The notes: generated by a model not told the origin, from the sequence alone. A DNA stretch of 64,000 nt from CAJBVG01 sp943372995 (GCA_943372995.1 CALSAQ010000003.1:248001-312000); one strand, 5' to 3'; shown: positions 1 to 9,466, counted from the first letter of the stretch. A program made the numbers and translations.

Positions 1-575
1 TCATCAGGATGCACGCTTCTCATCCAAATATTTTCTATACTTTCTGTTTGCTCGGTTGAAACATTAAACAAACGTCTCATTCCATCGTCCCAGTTCAATT
101 TATTTGTTGTTACATCCCATTCCCATATACCCATCCCATTAATTTTTGTAGCAAGTAATAATCTGTTTGTTAATTCTCTCTTTTCCTTTGCTAGTAAATA
201 CTTATCTGTAATATCTCTAAAAACTAATACCGACCCAATAATTTCACCTTGTTTATTTCGTATCGGAGATCCATTATTACTAATTATTATTTGTTCAGCA
301 TTTTTCTTTTTTAATATTGTATTGTTTTCAAACTCTATCGTTTTACCTTCTCTTAGTATTCTCGAAACAATGTTTTCAAAAGGCATTCCCGTTTCTTCAT
401 TAACTACATGATAGATTTTTTCTAAGGGTTGATCAATTACATCTCCTTGAGACCAACCAGTTAATTTTTCGGCAGAAGGGTTCATGCCATAGATTATACC
501 GTTCTTGTCGGTAGTAATTACGCCTTCCTCCAAGCTATTAAGTGTTCCTCTTAAAAAATCTTCAGTTAAAAACAT
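1..575 (-). CDS. PAS-domain sensor protein (5' part; continues off the left edge)
   Basis: The reading frame is open from an ATG at 575 to the window edge, giving about 191 residues. The first PAS domain (about residues 5-125) has a typical PAS opening (LEEGVITTDKNGIIYGMN) and the closing VFRDITDKYLLAKEKREL that links PAS domains to a coiled linker. A second PAS domain starts near residue 140 (NGMGIWEWDVTTNKLNWDD) and is cut by the edge. The kinase part, if present, is outside the window. No transmembrane segment is seen, so the protein is likely cytoplasmic. The start is 10 bp after the stop of a single-domain response regulator, so the two are probably co-transcribed partners. A hybrid or diguanylate-type output cannot be excluded. 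Confidence 0.8.
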   Translation of the reverse strand, partial: MFLTEDFLRGTLNSLEEGVITTDKNGIIYGMNPSAEKLTGWSQGDVIDQPLEKIYHVVNEETGMPFENIVSRILREGKTIEFENNTILKKKNAEQIIISNNGSPIRNKQGEIIGSVLVFRDITDKYLLAKEKRELTNRLLLATKINGMGIWEWDVTTNKLNWDDGMRRLFNVSTEQTESIENIWMRSVHPD

Positions 576-585
576 CTTCACTAGC

Positions 586-999
586 TTATTTATTTATTAA
601 AAAATTATTTATCCCAATCATCATATCCAGAATTTTATCAAAATCGTTTGTTTTATCGTAGAAATAATCAGCTCCAAGATCTAAGCATTTCTGTTTATAT
701 TGGGGGAGAGACAAGTTTGTTAGCATTACAATAAACATATTGGGATAAGCCTTTCTGAGAAACTCTAAAAGGCTTATTCCATTAGCATTTGGTGCGTCTT
801 CCTTTAAATTTATGTCGAGGAAAACTACTTTGGGTTCATGCACTTCAATATGCAATTTCGCATCTTCTATGTTTTCTGCACTTCCAATGCTAGTAATAAA
901 CTTCAGGTCCTTTAATAAATCTTTCAACCTTTCTGCAATAATTACAGAATCGTCGACTATAAAGACATTGAATGGGTAAACCGTTATTTTCTGAACCAT
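586..999 (-). CDS. Single-domain (CheY-like) response regulator
   Basis: The 137-residue protein is a receiver domain with no output domain. The acidic pair is D16-D17, the predicted phosphoacceptor is D62 in FLDINL, the switch threonine is T94 in MLTN, and the conserved lysine is K116 in YDKT. Such stand-alone receivers pass phosphate or act by protein contact. It lies just upstream of the PAS sensor gene at the left edge (10-bp gap), which suggests a two-component pair. A second NarL-type regulator lies about 90 bp upstream on the same strand, so the region could be a phosphorelay locus; this last point is inference. Confidence 0.85.
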   Translation of the reverse strand: MVQKITVYPFNVFIVDDSVIIAERLKDLLKDLKFITSIGSAENIEDAKLHIEVHEPKVVFLDINLKEDAPNANGISLLEFLRKAYPNMFIVMLTNLSLPQYKQKCLDLGADYFYDKTNDFDKILDMMIGINNFLINK

Positions 1000-1092
1000 T
1001 GTTGTATTATCTTCTACAAAGGAGATGATAATAAGCTTATTAGACAGTAGTATAAAAAATGAAATTTGTGTAGTGGTTTGTACTACAAATGA

Positions 1093-1719
1093 CTATAAAA
1101 GTGCGTTATCTATAGCATAACGAGTAATTTCCGAATTATTCTGAAGATTTAGTTTTTCCAGTACCCTAGTCCTGTAGGTACTAATAGTATTAACACTAAG
1201 AGAAATTTCTGTGGCTATTTCTGAAACAGACTTTCCAGCAGCCAACAATTGAAAAACCTGCATTTCTCTATCCGATAGTAATTCGTGTAATGGTTTATCT
1301 GAGGTATCTATGGATCCATCGGCAATCTTTTCTGTAAGCGATTCTGAAATGTATTTTTTACCCGATAAGACTTTTCTTATTGCCAATATAAGTTCTTCTG
1401 TAGCGCTGTCTTTATTCATAAAGCCAGAAGCTCCTGCCTTTAATACTCTAATGGCGTATTGATCTTCAGAATGCATACTTAACATCAATATAGGTGCTTT
1501 AATTCCATCTGCTCTTAACTGCTTCAATACTTCTACTCCGTTTCTTCCAGGCATGGAAATATCTAAAAGTATAATATCCCAAATGTATTGCTTTGTTTTA
1601 TCAAATACCTCAACACTATTGGTAGTTTCTACAATAGTAGCATTGGGATACTCTTCCAGTAGAAGTTGTACCAAACCTTTACGCACAATGGCATGATCAT
1701 CTGCAATTAGGATATTCAT
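1093..1719 (-). CDS. NarL/FixJ-family response regulator
   Basis: This 208-residue protein has a receiver domain (D7-D8 acidic pair, phosphoacceptor D53 in LLDISMPGRNG, K near residue 104) followed by a LuxR-type helix-turn-helix at about residues 142-205 (LSDREMQVFQLLAAGKSVSEIA...). It should bind DNA when phosphorylated. Its start is 1 bp from the stop of the adjacent HisKA_3 kinase gene, so it is almost certainly that kinase's partner. The kinase gene is interrupted by a stop codon, so this regulator may currently be uncoupled from its signal. Confidence 0.92.
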   Translation of the reverse strand: MNILIADDHAIVRKGLVQLLLEEYPNATIVETTNSVEVFDKTKQYIWDIILLDISMPGRNGVEVLKQLRADGIKAPILMLSMHSEDQYAIRVLKAGASGFMNKDSATEELILAIRKVLSGKKYISESLTEKIADGSIDTSDKPLHELLSDREMQVFQLLAAGKSVSEIATEISLSVNTISTYRTRVLEKLNLQNNSEITRYAIDNALL

Positions 1720-1720
1720 A

Positions 1721-2887
1721 CTATACTAATTCATTTAAATCTAATGTAAGTATAATTTCAGTTCCATTCTGTAAAGAAGAGATGATATTTATATCAGTGC
1801 CAAGCATATTAGCCCTCTCTCTAATCCCTGTTAGACCTAGTGTTTGTTTTATTTTTACAGTATCTGGATTAAAACCCTTGCCGTTATCTTTTATTTTAAA
1901 TTGTAGTTTGCCTTTATCAACTATAATACTAGTTTCCACTAATGATGCTTCGGCATGCCGCATAATATTCGTAAGAGCTTCTTGATAAATTCTAAAAATC
2001 CCTATGGTTTTATTCTTATCTAAATTTAGTTCGTTAATATTTGTAGAAAATAGGTTCCTTATTCCAGTTCTCTTTTCAAATTCTGTTGCTTGCCATTCTA
2101 ATGCGGCTAATAAACCTAAATCGTCTAAAATCCCAGGTCTTAAATCAGTAGATATTCTTCTTACCGTTTTTACTGTATTATCAATTAAAAGAAGCATACT
2201 ATTGATTTTGTCTAACTGCGTTTGATTAAGATGATCTATTTTCTTGCTTAACCAATAGGCGTCCATTTTTATTGCGGTAAGCTGTTGCCCCAATTCGTCG
2301 TGTATCTCTCTAGAAATAGCAGTTCTTTCTTCTTCTCTAACTGTTTGTAAATGCGTATTCAATCTACGCAATTCGTTTTCCGATTCAATTAGTGATTTCT
2401 CAGCGGCTTTACGTTCGGTGATGTCTATCCCAACACCCATCAAGTAGTCTTTGCCATTCATACTAAACACATGCCCATTAAAATAATATGGGATTTTCTT
2501 TTTTGATTTTGTATAAAAATGAGCTTCTACATCTGCCAATTTATCTTCAAACGCTTTACCAATTCGTTCTGCTAATAATTGTTTTTCTGTGTCTTCAAAA
2601 AAATCTAATGGATGCATGTGTTTTATTTCCTCTGCACTGTACTCAGATATTTCCTGAAAATTTTTATTCCACTGTAAAAAATTCCCATCCCTATCGTATA
2701 AATAAAAAATGCCAGGCAAACTGTTGATAATAAAAGCTGAAAATTGCTGTTGCTTCTGAATTTCTTCTTCAGCTTGTTTGGCCTTTGTAACATCATGATA
2801 AAGTATAGTCAGTCCTTCATTAGAAGGATATATTTTAACTTCAAACCATGCGTTAAGAGGTGAATAATAACTTTGGAACGATAACAT
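1721..2887 (-). CDS. PAS histidine kinase, HisKA_3 type (C-terminal part of a split gene)
   Basis: The open frame encodes 388 residues: the end of one PAS domain (residues 1-35, ending ILYHDVTKAKQAEEE), a complete second PAS (about 48-160, ending GVGIDITERKAAEKS), a HisKA_3 dimerisation domain with phospho-acceptor H196 in ISREIHDELGQQLTAIKMD, and a HATPase domain (DNGKGFNP and GLTGIRERA boxes). It pairs with the NarL-type regulator 1 bp downstream. The frame is continuous with the upstream fragment at 2897-3163 except for one TAA codon, so the natural gene was 480 codons. The ATG at 2887 lies three codons after that TAA and could allow reinitiation. With the first PAS broken, sensing is likely altered or lost, while the catalytic core is intact. 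Confidence 0.8.
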   Translation of the reverse strand: MLSFQSYYSPLNAWFEVKIYPSNEGLTILYHDVTKAKQAEEEIQKQQQFSAFIINSLPGIFYLYDRDGNFLQWNKNFQEISEYSAEEIKHMHPLDFFEDTEKQLLAERIGKAFEDKLADVEAHFYTKSKKKIPYYFNGHVFSMNGKDYLMGVGIDITERKAAEKSLIESENELRRLNTHLQTVREEERTAISREIHDELGQQLTAIKMDAYWLSKKIDHLNQTQLDKINSMLLLIDNTVKTVRRISTDLRPGILDDLGLLAALEWQATEFEKRTGIRNLFSTNINELNLDKNKTIGIFRIYQEALTNIMRHAEASLVETSIIVDKGKLQFKIKDNGKGFNPDTVKIKQTLGLTGIRERANMLGTDINIISSLQNGTEIILTLDLNELV

Positions 2888-2896
2888 TTGCTTAGT

Positions 2897-3163
2897 TTAC
2901 ATAGCTTCATGATATTTATCCCAAAAAATTGTTCCTTGTATCTCGGGATGAATATCCCAAATTACTCTTCCAATTAATTCTTCTTTAGGTAAAGGGTGAG
3001 TAGACAAAGCAGCATCATTTAAAAATGTATATCTCCAATTATTATCAACAGAGATTACACTTTCTGTAATACTATTTAAAATAGCTATCTTTTTTTGAAG
3101 CCTAGTTAATGTTTCAGCTAACTGAGTTTCTAAGTCGATAATTATTTGATCTTTATCCATCAT
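2897..3163 (-). pseudogene. N-terminal fragment of the PAS histidine kinase
   Basis: The fragment starts at the ATG pair at 3163 (MMDKDQIIIDLETQ), which avoids overlap with the divergent nth gene, and runs 88 codons to TAA at 2897-2899. It has a short coiled lead and the first two thirds of a PAS domain (ILNSITESVISVDNNWRYTF). It stops after KYHEAM, exactly where PAS proteins of this type continue into the stretch now found at the start of the downstream frame (SYYSPLNAWFEVKIYP). The two parts are in the same frame. The TAA could come from CAA, GAA or AAA by one base change. A sequencing or assembly error is the main alternative. Confidence 0.8.
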
Positions 3164-3216
3164 ACTTAAATATAAAATAAATATATTGTAACTTGTATAG
3201 AATAATAAACAAGAAA

Positions 3217-3843
3217 ATGGCAACTATAACTTGGCAAGAAAAATTCAAACCCCTATTAAAAGTATATAAAGGGAAAAAACATCCACTAGAGTATCAAAAT
3301 CTATATCAATTACTGGTGATGGTCGTATTATCGGCTCAAGATTCGGATAAGAACATCAATAATTTAGCTCCCGCTTTATTTAAAGCATTCCCGGATATGA
3401 AAGCCTTAAGTATGGCTACAGAAGATAACCTTCAACCCTACGTTTCAAAGATTAGAAATTTCGGCAATAAAATTAAATGGCTAATGCAATTATCTGCGGA
3501 AATAAAAACAGATAAAAATATACCAACTAGCATGGAAGCTCTAACTGCCCTACCCGGAATCGGCAGAAAGTCGGCAAATGTAATTATGAGAGAAGCTGGT
3601 GTTAAAGCAGAGGGTATCATTGTCGATTTGCATGTTGTTAGGGTCGCTCCTCGTATAGGTATTGCAACTGGAACAGATCCAAAGAAAATAGAAAAACAAC
3701 TTATGGACGAAATTGATGCCAAAGATTGGGGAGAAATTGGAATGGCTATTTCATTCCTTGGAAGAGAAATTTGCAGACCCACAAACCCAAAATGTGGAGA
3801 ATGTGTAATGAGTCCTCATTGTGATTACCTAAAAAACAACTAG
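3217..3843 (+). CDS. nth: Endonuclease III-type DNA glycosylase/AP lyase
   Basis: The 208-residue protein carries the full endonuclease III signature: a helix-hairpin-helix LPGIGRKSANVI with catalytic K118, catalytic D137 in IVDLHVVRV, and a C-terminal [4Fe-4S] cluster with C186-X6-C193-X2-C196-X5-C202. The family removes oxidised pyrimidines and cuts abasic sites in base excision repair. The ATG at 3217 is preferred because an upstream in-frame TTG at 3193 adds eight non-conserved residues. The gene diverges from the split kinase gene (54-bp gap) and converges on a T9SS protein gene, separated by a 13-bp hairpin. Substitution in the second HhH region (IPTSMEALTALPG) is ordinary for Bacteroidota homologues. 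Confidence 0.95.
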   Translation: MATITWQEKFKPLLKVYKGKKHPLEYQNLYQLLVMVVLSAQDSDKNINNLAPALFKAFPDMKALSMATEDNLQPYVSKIRNFGNKIKWLMQLSAEIKTDKNIPTSMEALTALPGIGRKSANVIMREAGVKAEGIIVDLHVVRVAPRIGIATGTDPKKIEKQLMDEIDAKDWGEIGMAISFLGREICRPTNPKCGECVMSPHCDYLKNN

Positions 3844-3861
3844 CATACCGTGTATTAATTA

Positions 3862-3901
3862 GATCTTCCATTATCATGTTCAACTATAATAATGGAAGAT
3901 C
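3862..3901. terminator. Bidirectional hairpin between convergent genes
   Basis: A perfect 13-bp inverted repeat (3862-3874 with 3889-3901, arms GATCTTCCATTAT) with a 14-nt loop sits between the stop of nth at 3843 and the stop of the minus-strand T9SS gene at 3920. The position fits a terminator used from both sides. There is no long T-tract on either side, so a pure intrinsic mechanism is uncertain. Confidence 0.6.
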
Positions 3902-3919
3902 ATTTCAATATGTAAACTA

Positions 3920-6900
3920 TTATTCTTTTGTAAACTTCTCTCTAATCTCTCCTGATTCTTTATCTAAAACAATAATGTATACACCCGACTCTAATTCTTC
4001 TACTGGAATACTAAGTTCTGAGTTATTAATCTCATATTCCTCCTCATGTAAAAGTTTACCTGCTTGATTAAATAAAGAAACCTTACAAGATTTATCCCTT
4101 AACAAATTACTAAATCGTACAAACAGTTTACTTTCTACTGGGTTTGGATATAATAACACAAAATTATTATTCGATATTGTTTTATTAACAGCAGTAAGCT
4201 GACCATTAAGAATTAATTTAAATCGATTATTTCCAAATGTTAATGGATCGCTAGTAACATCAAAAGAATAAGATTTTATTTTTTTCAGATTTATCGTTTC
4301 ACCATTGTACGTATCAAATAGTAGTATACTGATATTAGTGTTTATTTGATCAAACTTACTATTTATCGTATAACTACCCTCAATAGGAATACTTAGCTCG
4401 TCGTATGAGAAGAAACTCAACGAAATGGTATCTGATTCTGTAGGAACTGGATACTCATTGATTGCTAAATTTGTTCCATTTGAAGATTTAGAATAAAAAT
4501 TTAATTGGTCGCTAAAGAATTTCCTTGCATCAGACTGATCTACATCTGTTTTATTTGCATTTTCTCTAAATGCAATAAGTAGTTCGTCCGAGGTAATGCT
4601 ATCAAGCACCACCTTCATGCTTAGTATATTTCCATTTGAGTTTGATGTAGCGCCTCGAAAATAAGTAAATGGAACATTAGCTGTTTTGCAGTTTTCTGTA
4701 TAAGAGATTGAAGCATTTGCTGAGGTTGCTTTTACGAAGAAACCCTGACCAGATGAGATGTATCTACTTATACCATTAGTTCCTACATTTAAATTTCCAT
4801 CATAAACACCATAAGAACCTGTATTGGGGTTATACACCCAAAAAGTATTCAACATGTTTGTTTTGGTTACATTTGCGCTATTAAAATCTATTGCTGAAGG
4901 ATATGGATTTCCGATAAGATTAAAACCATCGGCTGTTGAAATATCGTGATCTGTAAACGATAAATTGGTTGTTATGTTTCCTTGATTAATAGTTCCAATT
5001 AAATCAATGGTTGCATCTAATGGAATCGTATTAACATCGAAAGGATTTTGAGTACTTCTGCTACCTCTTCCAAATACTTCAAAACCAGAACCAGTGGTAT
5101 AAGTAGTGTTAATACTAGCGGGACCAACCCATCCTATATCTACACCTCCATCTAAACTTTCATTATATGAACGAATGGAATGATTATTATTCGGACTATC
5201 GTCGAAACCATTGTTAGAACCACCTTCTCCGCTTACATATATATCATCAATAAATTGTGTTAAGCTTATACTGCCTCCAACATTAACAGGAGAAGACATG
5301 TACCTCCATTTTCTTTTGTTTTCACCTCCAGGCATAAAACGTTGCGCAATTACATTACCAGAGATTACTCCTGAATTAATTGCTGCTACACGCGCTGTTC
5401 CATTTGCATCTGAGCGAAGCACCAATTTATTATTTGTGGTTAAAGTTCCACTTTGAACATCTAGTGTACCTCTTATCCATAAGCTATCTGATCCCGCATT
5501 TACGCTACCAGAATTTTTTGCTAAAGTAAGATTATAAAAATTTTCTCCACCTGTAGTGGAAATAACTTGCGTACCAGATCCATTTAATATTACCGTATTT
5601 TGTCCTTCGATAAAGGATCCAGTATTAGTCCAATTTCCGGATAAACTTATGTCATTATTATTAGCATCGAGCACTCCTCCATTAATAGAAAGATTTCCAG
5701 AGCAATCAATATCACTCATCAAATTTACTGTAGAATTAGAATTATGAACGAGTAAATTTGGAAGTGTTCCACTTGAGAATAATTTGAAGATTTGATTTGC
5801 AGGAGTAGAACCATTTCCAAATTGTATAGTACCTCCTGAAATATTATTAACAGCTAGCCCATCAATATACATACCTAAATCTTGAGTTCCATCACCACCT
5901 TCAACGGGAATAATAATACTACCGCCCGACATGTTGAATGTAGAACCTGTTGCATGAATTTGAAAAGGGTATATATTTGTATTAGTTGACCCAATTGAAG
6001 GAATTGTCAATACCCCACCTGTCATTGTAAAGTCCGTCAGGGTGTTTATATCAGAAGAAAAATACCTAGACGCAATATTTAAATTACCACCACTTACTTG
6101 CACTACCCCACCTTTAGATTCTATATACTCATCAGCATCATTCCCAATGTTAACAGTACCCGATTGTACAGTTAATGCACCATTCAAAACTAAATCTCCA
6201 TTAAAATTTATTGTTGCATTAGAATTGTTCAAATGAAATCCATTAGTTGTTGAAAAAGTTATATCTGATGCATATAAGTTAATCGTCAGATTATTTGTAG
6301 ATCCCAATTTAAAGGTTCCATTAGTTAAGGTTAAAAAATTATCTGGAGCTGTAAAATTTGTTGAGCTAATGTCGAGTGTATTCGAAATATTAGTTCCCAT
6401 ATTTTGAATAATGTTGTTAAATGCCGTTGTAGCTCCGCTTCCTGAAATAGTTTGATTTCCGTCTTTATCAAAAGTTACATTTACAACTCTTGAGCTTGTT
6501 GGACGAAAATTCAGCGTTCCATTATTAGTAATGTTACCAGAAATTACCGCGTTGTGAGTAGCGTTACTAGTACCTGCAATTATTGTTGCCCCTGTATTTA
6601 CAACCAGATTGCCATTTACTGTTAAGTTTCTTGTAGTACCACTATTTCCTATACGTAGTGTGCCGGAGCTTCCTTCTCCTATTGTTAAATTATTACATTG
6701 AGCATTCGCATTAATGGTAATGGTGTGTCCATTTTTTATAATCACATTGTCTGTTGCCGATGGTACTCCACTTGGAGTCCATGATCCACTGGTATTCCAA
6801 TTTCCAGAAGTTACGTTCGATGTTTTTGTTCCTGCAGCACTTGTTATTTGATTTCCACTTGCCGCACTGCTCAATTTGCCTTCTGTAATTGCATATACCT

Positions 6901-7870
6901 TCCAATAATAAGTTGTATTTGGTAACAACCCACTTGCTGTGTACGAAGTTGTATTTACTGCATTCTGTGTAACAAAATCAAAATCAACATTATTTGTCGA
7001 CATATATATTGCATAGCCTATTTCGTTTGTACACCAATTACTATAGTTTACATTCATCCCTGAAGCAGTGATGCTAGAGAAAGAGATGGAACTATTAAAA
7101 GTTCCAGAATGATTTGGTGGAGTAAATGTAATTTTTGAGTTTGATGCTGGAACCGTACCCAAAGAGTTCGCTGCTGAATTACTAAATGTATTCGAATTAG
7201 ATGATTGTTGCATTAGCAACTGCGACGATGTTGGTGGGTTAGATATCGTACCCGCATTTATCCCTAATGAGTAAGAATAATTCACATTCCCGGGAGTCAT
7301 TGTTCCATAAATAAATTCTATTAAGCCAGATGTTTCATACAGTTTAACTTGAAAATTTAAATCTGGTGAAGTATTGTTATACACAGCCATATTAATCCAT
7401 TCGATGGTTAATATTCTATTAGGTGCTGAGCCAGTTGTTAGGTATTTTATACTATTTCCTAATGCTTCATCACCTCCTTGCGCGGTCATATCGTCGTACA
7501 TTGGAGCAAGTGCAATACCCGTAGGACTTGTATTTGTAAACCGTGTATTTGAATAACCATAGGCACCCGTACCAGTACCATTAGCTGTAGAGCTAGAAAA
7601 ATCTACATATCCATTTGTAGATACATTAAACTGTGTATACCTAACGCCATTATACCAAAAATCGAACCCAATATCCAATGGAATACTTCGGTTGTCATCT
7701 TGAGAGTATTGTCCTGTATTTCTCCATGTAGCAACGGAATTACCGTTTGAAGAAATTGAAGAATAGGTAATCCCAGTGGTTCTTGATGCTGTATAGTTAC
7801 CTATACTTTGAGAAAAAATTGTTGTTGTTGTTAAAATAATTAGAGCAATACTTAAAGTAATCGCTTTCAT
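3920..7870 (-). CDS. Large secreted T9SS cargo protein with fibronectin-III-like and repeat regions
   Basis: The 1316-residue protein has a Sec signal peptide (MKAITLSIALIILTTTTIFS, cut before Q). After it comes a beta-sandwich domain common in Bacteroidota surface proteins (about 25-250, with IGFDFWYNGVRY and VSTNGYVDFSS), a fibronectin-III-like domain (about 255-345, ending TTYYWKVYAITEG), and a long stretch of short beta-rich repeats with G8-like phrasing (SGVPSATDNVIIKNGHTITI, about 365). Further repeats resemble a right-handed beta-helix (about 400-840). The C-terminal sorting domain is about 1240-1316 (LLYPNPVESKLFVRFSN ... LESGVYIIVLDKESGE). No catalytic motif is recognised; an adhesin or surface-coat role is inferred. 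The nearest genes converge or face away, so it is probably a single transcription unit. Confidence 0.85.
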   Translation of the reverse strand: MKAITLSIALIILTTTTIFSQSIGNYTASRTTGITYSSISSNGNSVATWRNTGQYSQDDNRSIPLDIGFDFWYNGVRYTQFNVSTNGYVDFSSSTANGTGTGAYGYSNTRFTNTSPTGIALAPMYDDMTAQGGDEALGNSIKYLTTGSAPNRILTIEWINMAVYNNTSPDLNFQVKLYETSGLIEFIYGTMTPGNVNYSYSLGINAGTISNPPTSSQLLMQQSSNSNTFSNSAANSLGTVPASNSKITFTPPNHSGTFNSSISFSSITASGMNVNYSNWCTNEIGYAIYMSTNNVDFDFVTQNAVNTTSYTASGLLPNTTYYWKVYAITEGKLSSAASGNQITSAAGTKTSNVTSGNWNTSGSWTPSGVPSATDNVIIKNGHTITINANAQCNNLTIGEGSSGTLRIGNSGTTRNLTVNGNLVVNTGATIIAGTSNATHNAVISGNITNNGTLNFRPTSSRVVNVTFDKDGNQTISGSGATTAFNNIIQNMGTNISNTLDISSTNFTAPDNFLTLTNGTFKLGSTNNLTINLYASDITFSTTNGFHLNNSNATINFNGDLVLNGALTVQSGTVNIGNDADEYIESKGGVVQVSGGNLNIASRYFSSDINTLTDFTMTGGVLTIPSIGSTNTNIYPFQIHATGSTFNMSGGSIIIPVEGGDGTQDLGMYIDGLAVNNISGGTIQFGNGSTPANQIFKLFSSGTLPNLLVHNSNSTVNLMSDIDCSGNLSINGGVLDANNNDISLSGNWTNTGSFIEGQNTVILNGSGTQVISTTGGENFYNLTLAKNSGSVNAGSDSLWIRGTLDVQSGTLTTNNKLVLRSDANGTARVAAINSGVISGNVIAQRFMPGGENKRKWRYMSSPVNVGGSISLTQFIDDIYVSGEGGSNNGFDDSPNNNHSIRSYNESLDGGVDIGWVGPASINTTYTTGSGFEVFGRGSRSTQNPFDVNTIPLDATIDLIGTINQGNITTNLSFTDHDISTADGFNLIGNPYPSAIDFNSANVTKTNMLNTFWVYNPNTGSYGVYDGNLNVGTNGISRYISSGQGFFVKATSANASISYTENCKTANVPFTYFRGATSNSNGNILSMKVVLDSITSDELLIAFRENANKTDVDQSDARKFFSDQLNFYSKSSNGTNLAINEYPVPTESDTISLSFFSYDELSIPIEGSYTINSKFDQINTNISILLFDTYNGETINLKKIKSYSFDVTSDPLTFGNNRFKLILNGQLTAVNKTISNNNFVLLYPNPVESKLFVRFSNLLRDKSCKVSLFNQAGKLLHEEEYEINNSELSIPVEELESGVYIIVLDKESGEIREKFTKE

Positions 7871-8011
7871 AGTAATTTATTTAATAAAATATGTATTAGT
7901 ATTATGAATAATTATCATAAATCATATTTTATAATAGCATATACGCATTGATTAACCCAAACATGTTATCATGTTGAGATAAATGGCACAAGAAAATAAA
8001 ATAGAATTTAC

Positions 8012-8389
8012 TTAAATAAGACTAGAGGTTGGGGGGCCTCTTTTTTCGTTACTAAAGAAAAAATTGAACGAATAATCAGACTGAGTAATGAAAAAACATA
8101 TTGTGCTAATTTGATTTTGCTTATGAATACGATGTTCATGTACTTCAAACAAAAAATAGGATAATGGCTCAGTCCCTTTTAGTCTTTTTTTCTTTTTATA
8201 AGGTGATGGATGCTTTTTTGATTTATTTTTTTCGAAAGGATTAAAATCTGATTTTTCATTATCAATAGATTTATCTTTCTTTAAAACATCAATTTGATGT
8301 TTGAGCCAATATGAATAATTCTCATTTCCAAAACTCTCTATGGAGTTGGAAAAAATAAATAATATTAATATGAGAATGATTCTCTTCAC
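8012..8389 (-). CDS. Small exported protein of unknown function
   Basis: The 125-residue frame begins with a good signal peptide (MKRIILILILFIFSNSIESFG). The mature part is very lysine-rich in the middle (KNKSKKHPSPYKKKKRLKG, about 55-75), then has a histidine-containing stretch (FEVHEHRIHKQNQ). I recognise no family. It stands alone between the large T9SS gene and a divergent membrane-protein gene. The signal peptide supports a real gene, but the isolated position and low-complexity tail leave doubt. Confidence 0.45.
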   Translation of the reverse strand: MKRIILILILFIFSNSIESFGNENYSYWLKHQIDVLKKDKSIDNEKSDFNPFEKNKSKKHPSPYKKKKRLKGTEPLSYFLFEVHEHRIHKQNQISTICFFITQSDYSFNFFFSNEKRGPPTSSLI

Positions 8390-8523
8390 GTTATAAAGTT
8401 AACAAAAAAACAGCAATACTCCTTATTATTTACTTTTCTATAGTCCTACAAGCTTACAAAATCGCCCATATTGCTCTAAATTCAGTCTTTTTATTAAAAA
8501 AATTGCAAATCTCATTTTTTTCA

Positions 8524-8550
8524 TTTTACTTTGAAAAAAAAAGTACTTTT
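8524..8550 (+). promoter_or_regulatory. Putative promoter/operator shared with the DUF4153 gene
   Basis: The stretch 8524-8550, just before the ATG at 8553, holds TTTTACTTTGAA then AAAGT and CTTTTA. It matches the stretch at 9467-9493 in nearly every position. TACTTTG fits the Bacteroidota -7 element TAnnTTTG. A regulator encoded between the two sites is a likely binder (inference). Confidence 0.5.
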
Positions 8551-8552
8551 AG

Positions 8553-9158
8553 ATGAAAGAAGAAAAGGACTATTTACAAGACATTGCTGAGATTCGCAGC
8601 ATGATGGAGCGCTCGACGAAATTCTTGTCGCTTTCCGGACTATCGGGTGTTATGGCTGGAGTTTATGCTTTAACAGGAGCTTATTATGCACATAAGATAT
8701 TAGGCTTTAGTCCACAGGGTATAAATTACATTCCGAACGATTTAACTAAATTGATGTCTGTAGCCATAACAGTACTTGTGCTTACACTAGCTACTGCAAC
8801 GATACTTTCGTACAGAAAGGCGCAACAAGCTGGTGAAAGAATCTGGAACGCTACTGCTCGTCGTTTACTCATCAATATGGCTGTACCCCTACTCGTAGGT
8901 GGTGTACTTATTCTTTTATTAATTATTAATAATCTAATGGGATTACTAGCACCATTTAGTTTAATCTTTTACGGCTTAGCCCTATATAATGCAAGTAAAT
9001 TTACGTTTGAGGACTTAAGATCTTTAGCAATAATTGAAATTACATTAGGACTTATTAGTGCATATTTTGTTAGCTATGGCTTGTTATTGTGGGCTATTGG
9101 TTTCGGACTAGTGCATGTTATTTATGGTATATATATTTATTACAGATACGAGAAGTGA
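8553..9158 (+). CDS. Multi-pass membrane protein linked to a winged-helix regulator
   Basis: The 201-residue protein has a short charged N-terminus (MKEEKDYLQDIAEIRSMMER) and about six transmembrane helices, for example SGVMAGVYALTGAYYA, VAITVLVLTLATATILSY and INMAVPLLVGGVLILLLIIN. I recognise no enzymatic motif. Its last bases overlap the start of the winged-helix regulator (GTGA overlap), which indicates translational coupling, and a DUF4153 membrane protein follows. The three genes form an operon or two co-regulated units. The membrane protein may act as a signal-sensing or sequestering partner of the regulator; this is inference from coupling only. Confidence 0.85.
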   Translation: MKEEKDYLQDIAEIRSMMERSTKFLSLSGLSGVMAGVYALTGAYYAHKILGFSPQGINYIPNDLTKLMSVAITVLVLTLATATILSYRKAQQAGERIWNATARRLLINMAVPLLVGGVLILLLIINNLMGLLAPFSLIFYGLALYNASKFTFEDLRSLAIIEITLGLISAYFVSYGLLLWAIGFGLVHVIYGIYIYYRYEK

Positions 9159-9454
9159 GAATATCTATTAATGGTTTACATAAAGCATTTGAGAGCAGAA
9201 TAAGGCTTGGCATTATGTCGGCTCTTGCTGTTAACGATATGCTCGATTTTAATGCACTAAAAGAATACCTCGACCTTACTGATGGTAATTTAGCCAGCCA
9301 TCTGAAAGGATTAGAAAAAGAAGAGTTTATTGCTATTGAAAAATCTTTTGTTGGAAGAAAACCCAATACAAAATATTATATCACTAAGCTCGGAAGAAAA
9401 GCATTTAGTGATCATTTAAAAGCAATGGAAAAATTAATCAAATCGCAAAAATAA
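9155..9454 (+). CDS. Winged-helix transcriptional regulator (HTH_27/MarR-ArsR-like)
   Basis: With the GTG start at 9155 the protein has 99 residues and opens RISINGLHKAFESRIRLGIM, as is usual for this family; the longer frame from 9089 would only add residues that overlap the upstream membrane-protein gene. The winged helix spans about residues 8-90: helix LDFNALKEYLDLTDGNLASH is the recognition region, and the wing is VGRKPNTKYYITKLGRKAF. The GTG overlaps the TGA of the upstream gene by two bases. An ACTTTG-CAAAGT inverted repeat just downstream, before the DUF4153 gene, and a similar site before the operon are likely its targets, so autoregulation is probable. Confidence 0.9.
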   Translation: MRISINGLHKAFESRIRLGIMSALAVNDMLDFNALKEYLDLTDGNLASHLKGLEKEEFIAIEKSFVGRKPNTKYYITKLGRKAFSDHLKAMEKLIKSQK

Positions 9455-9466
9455 ATTTTTTTATCT

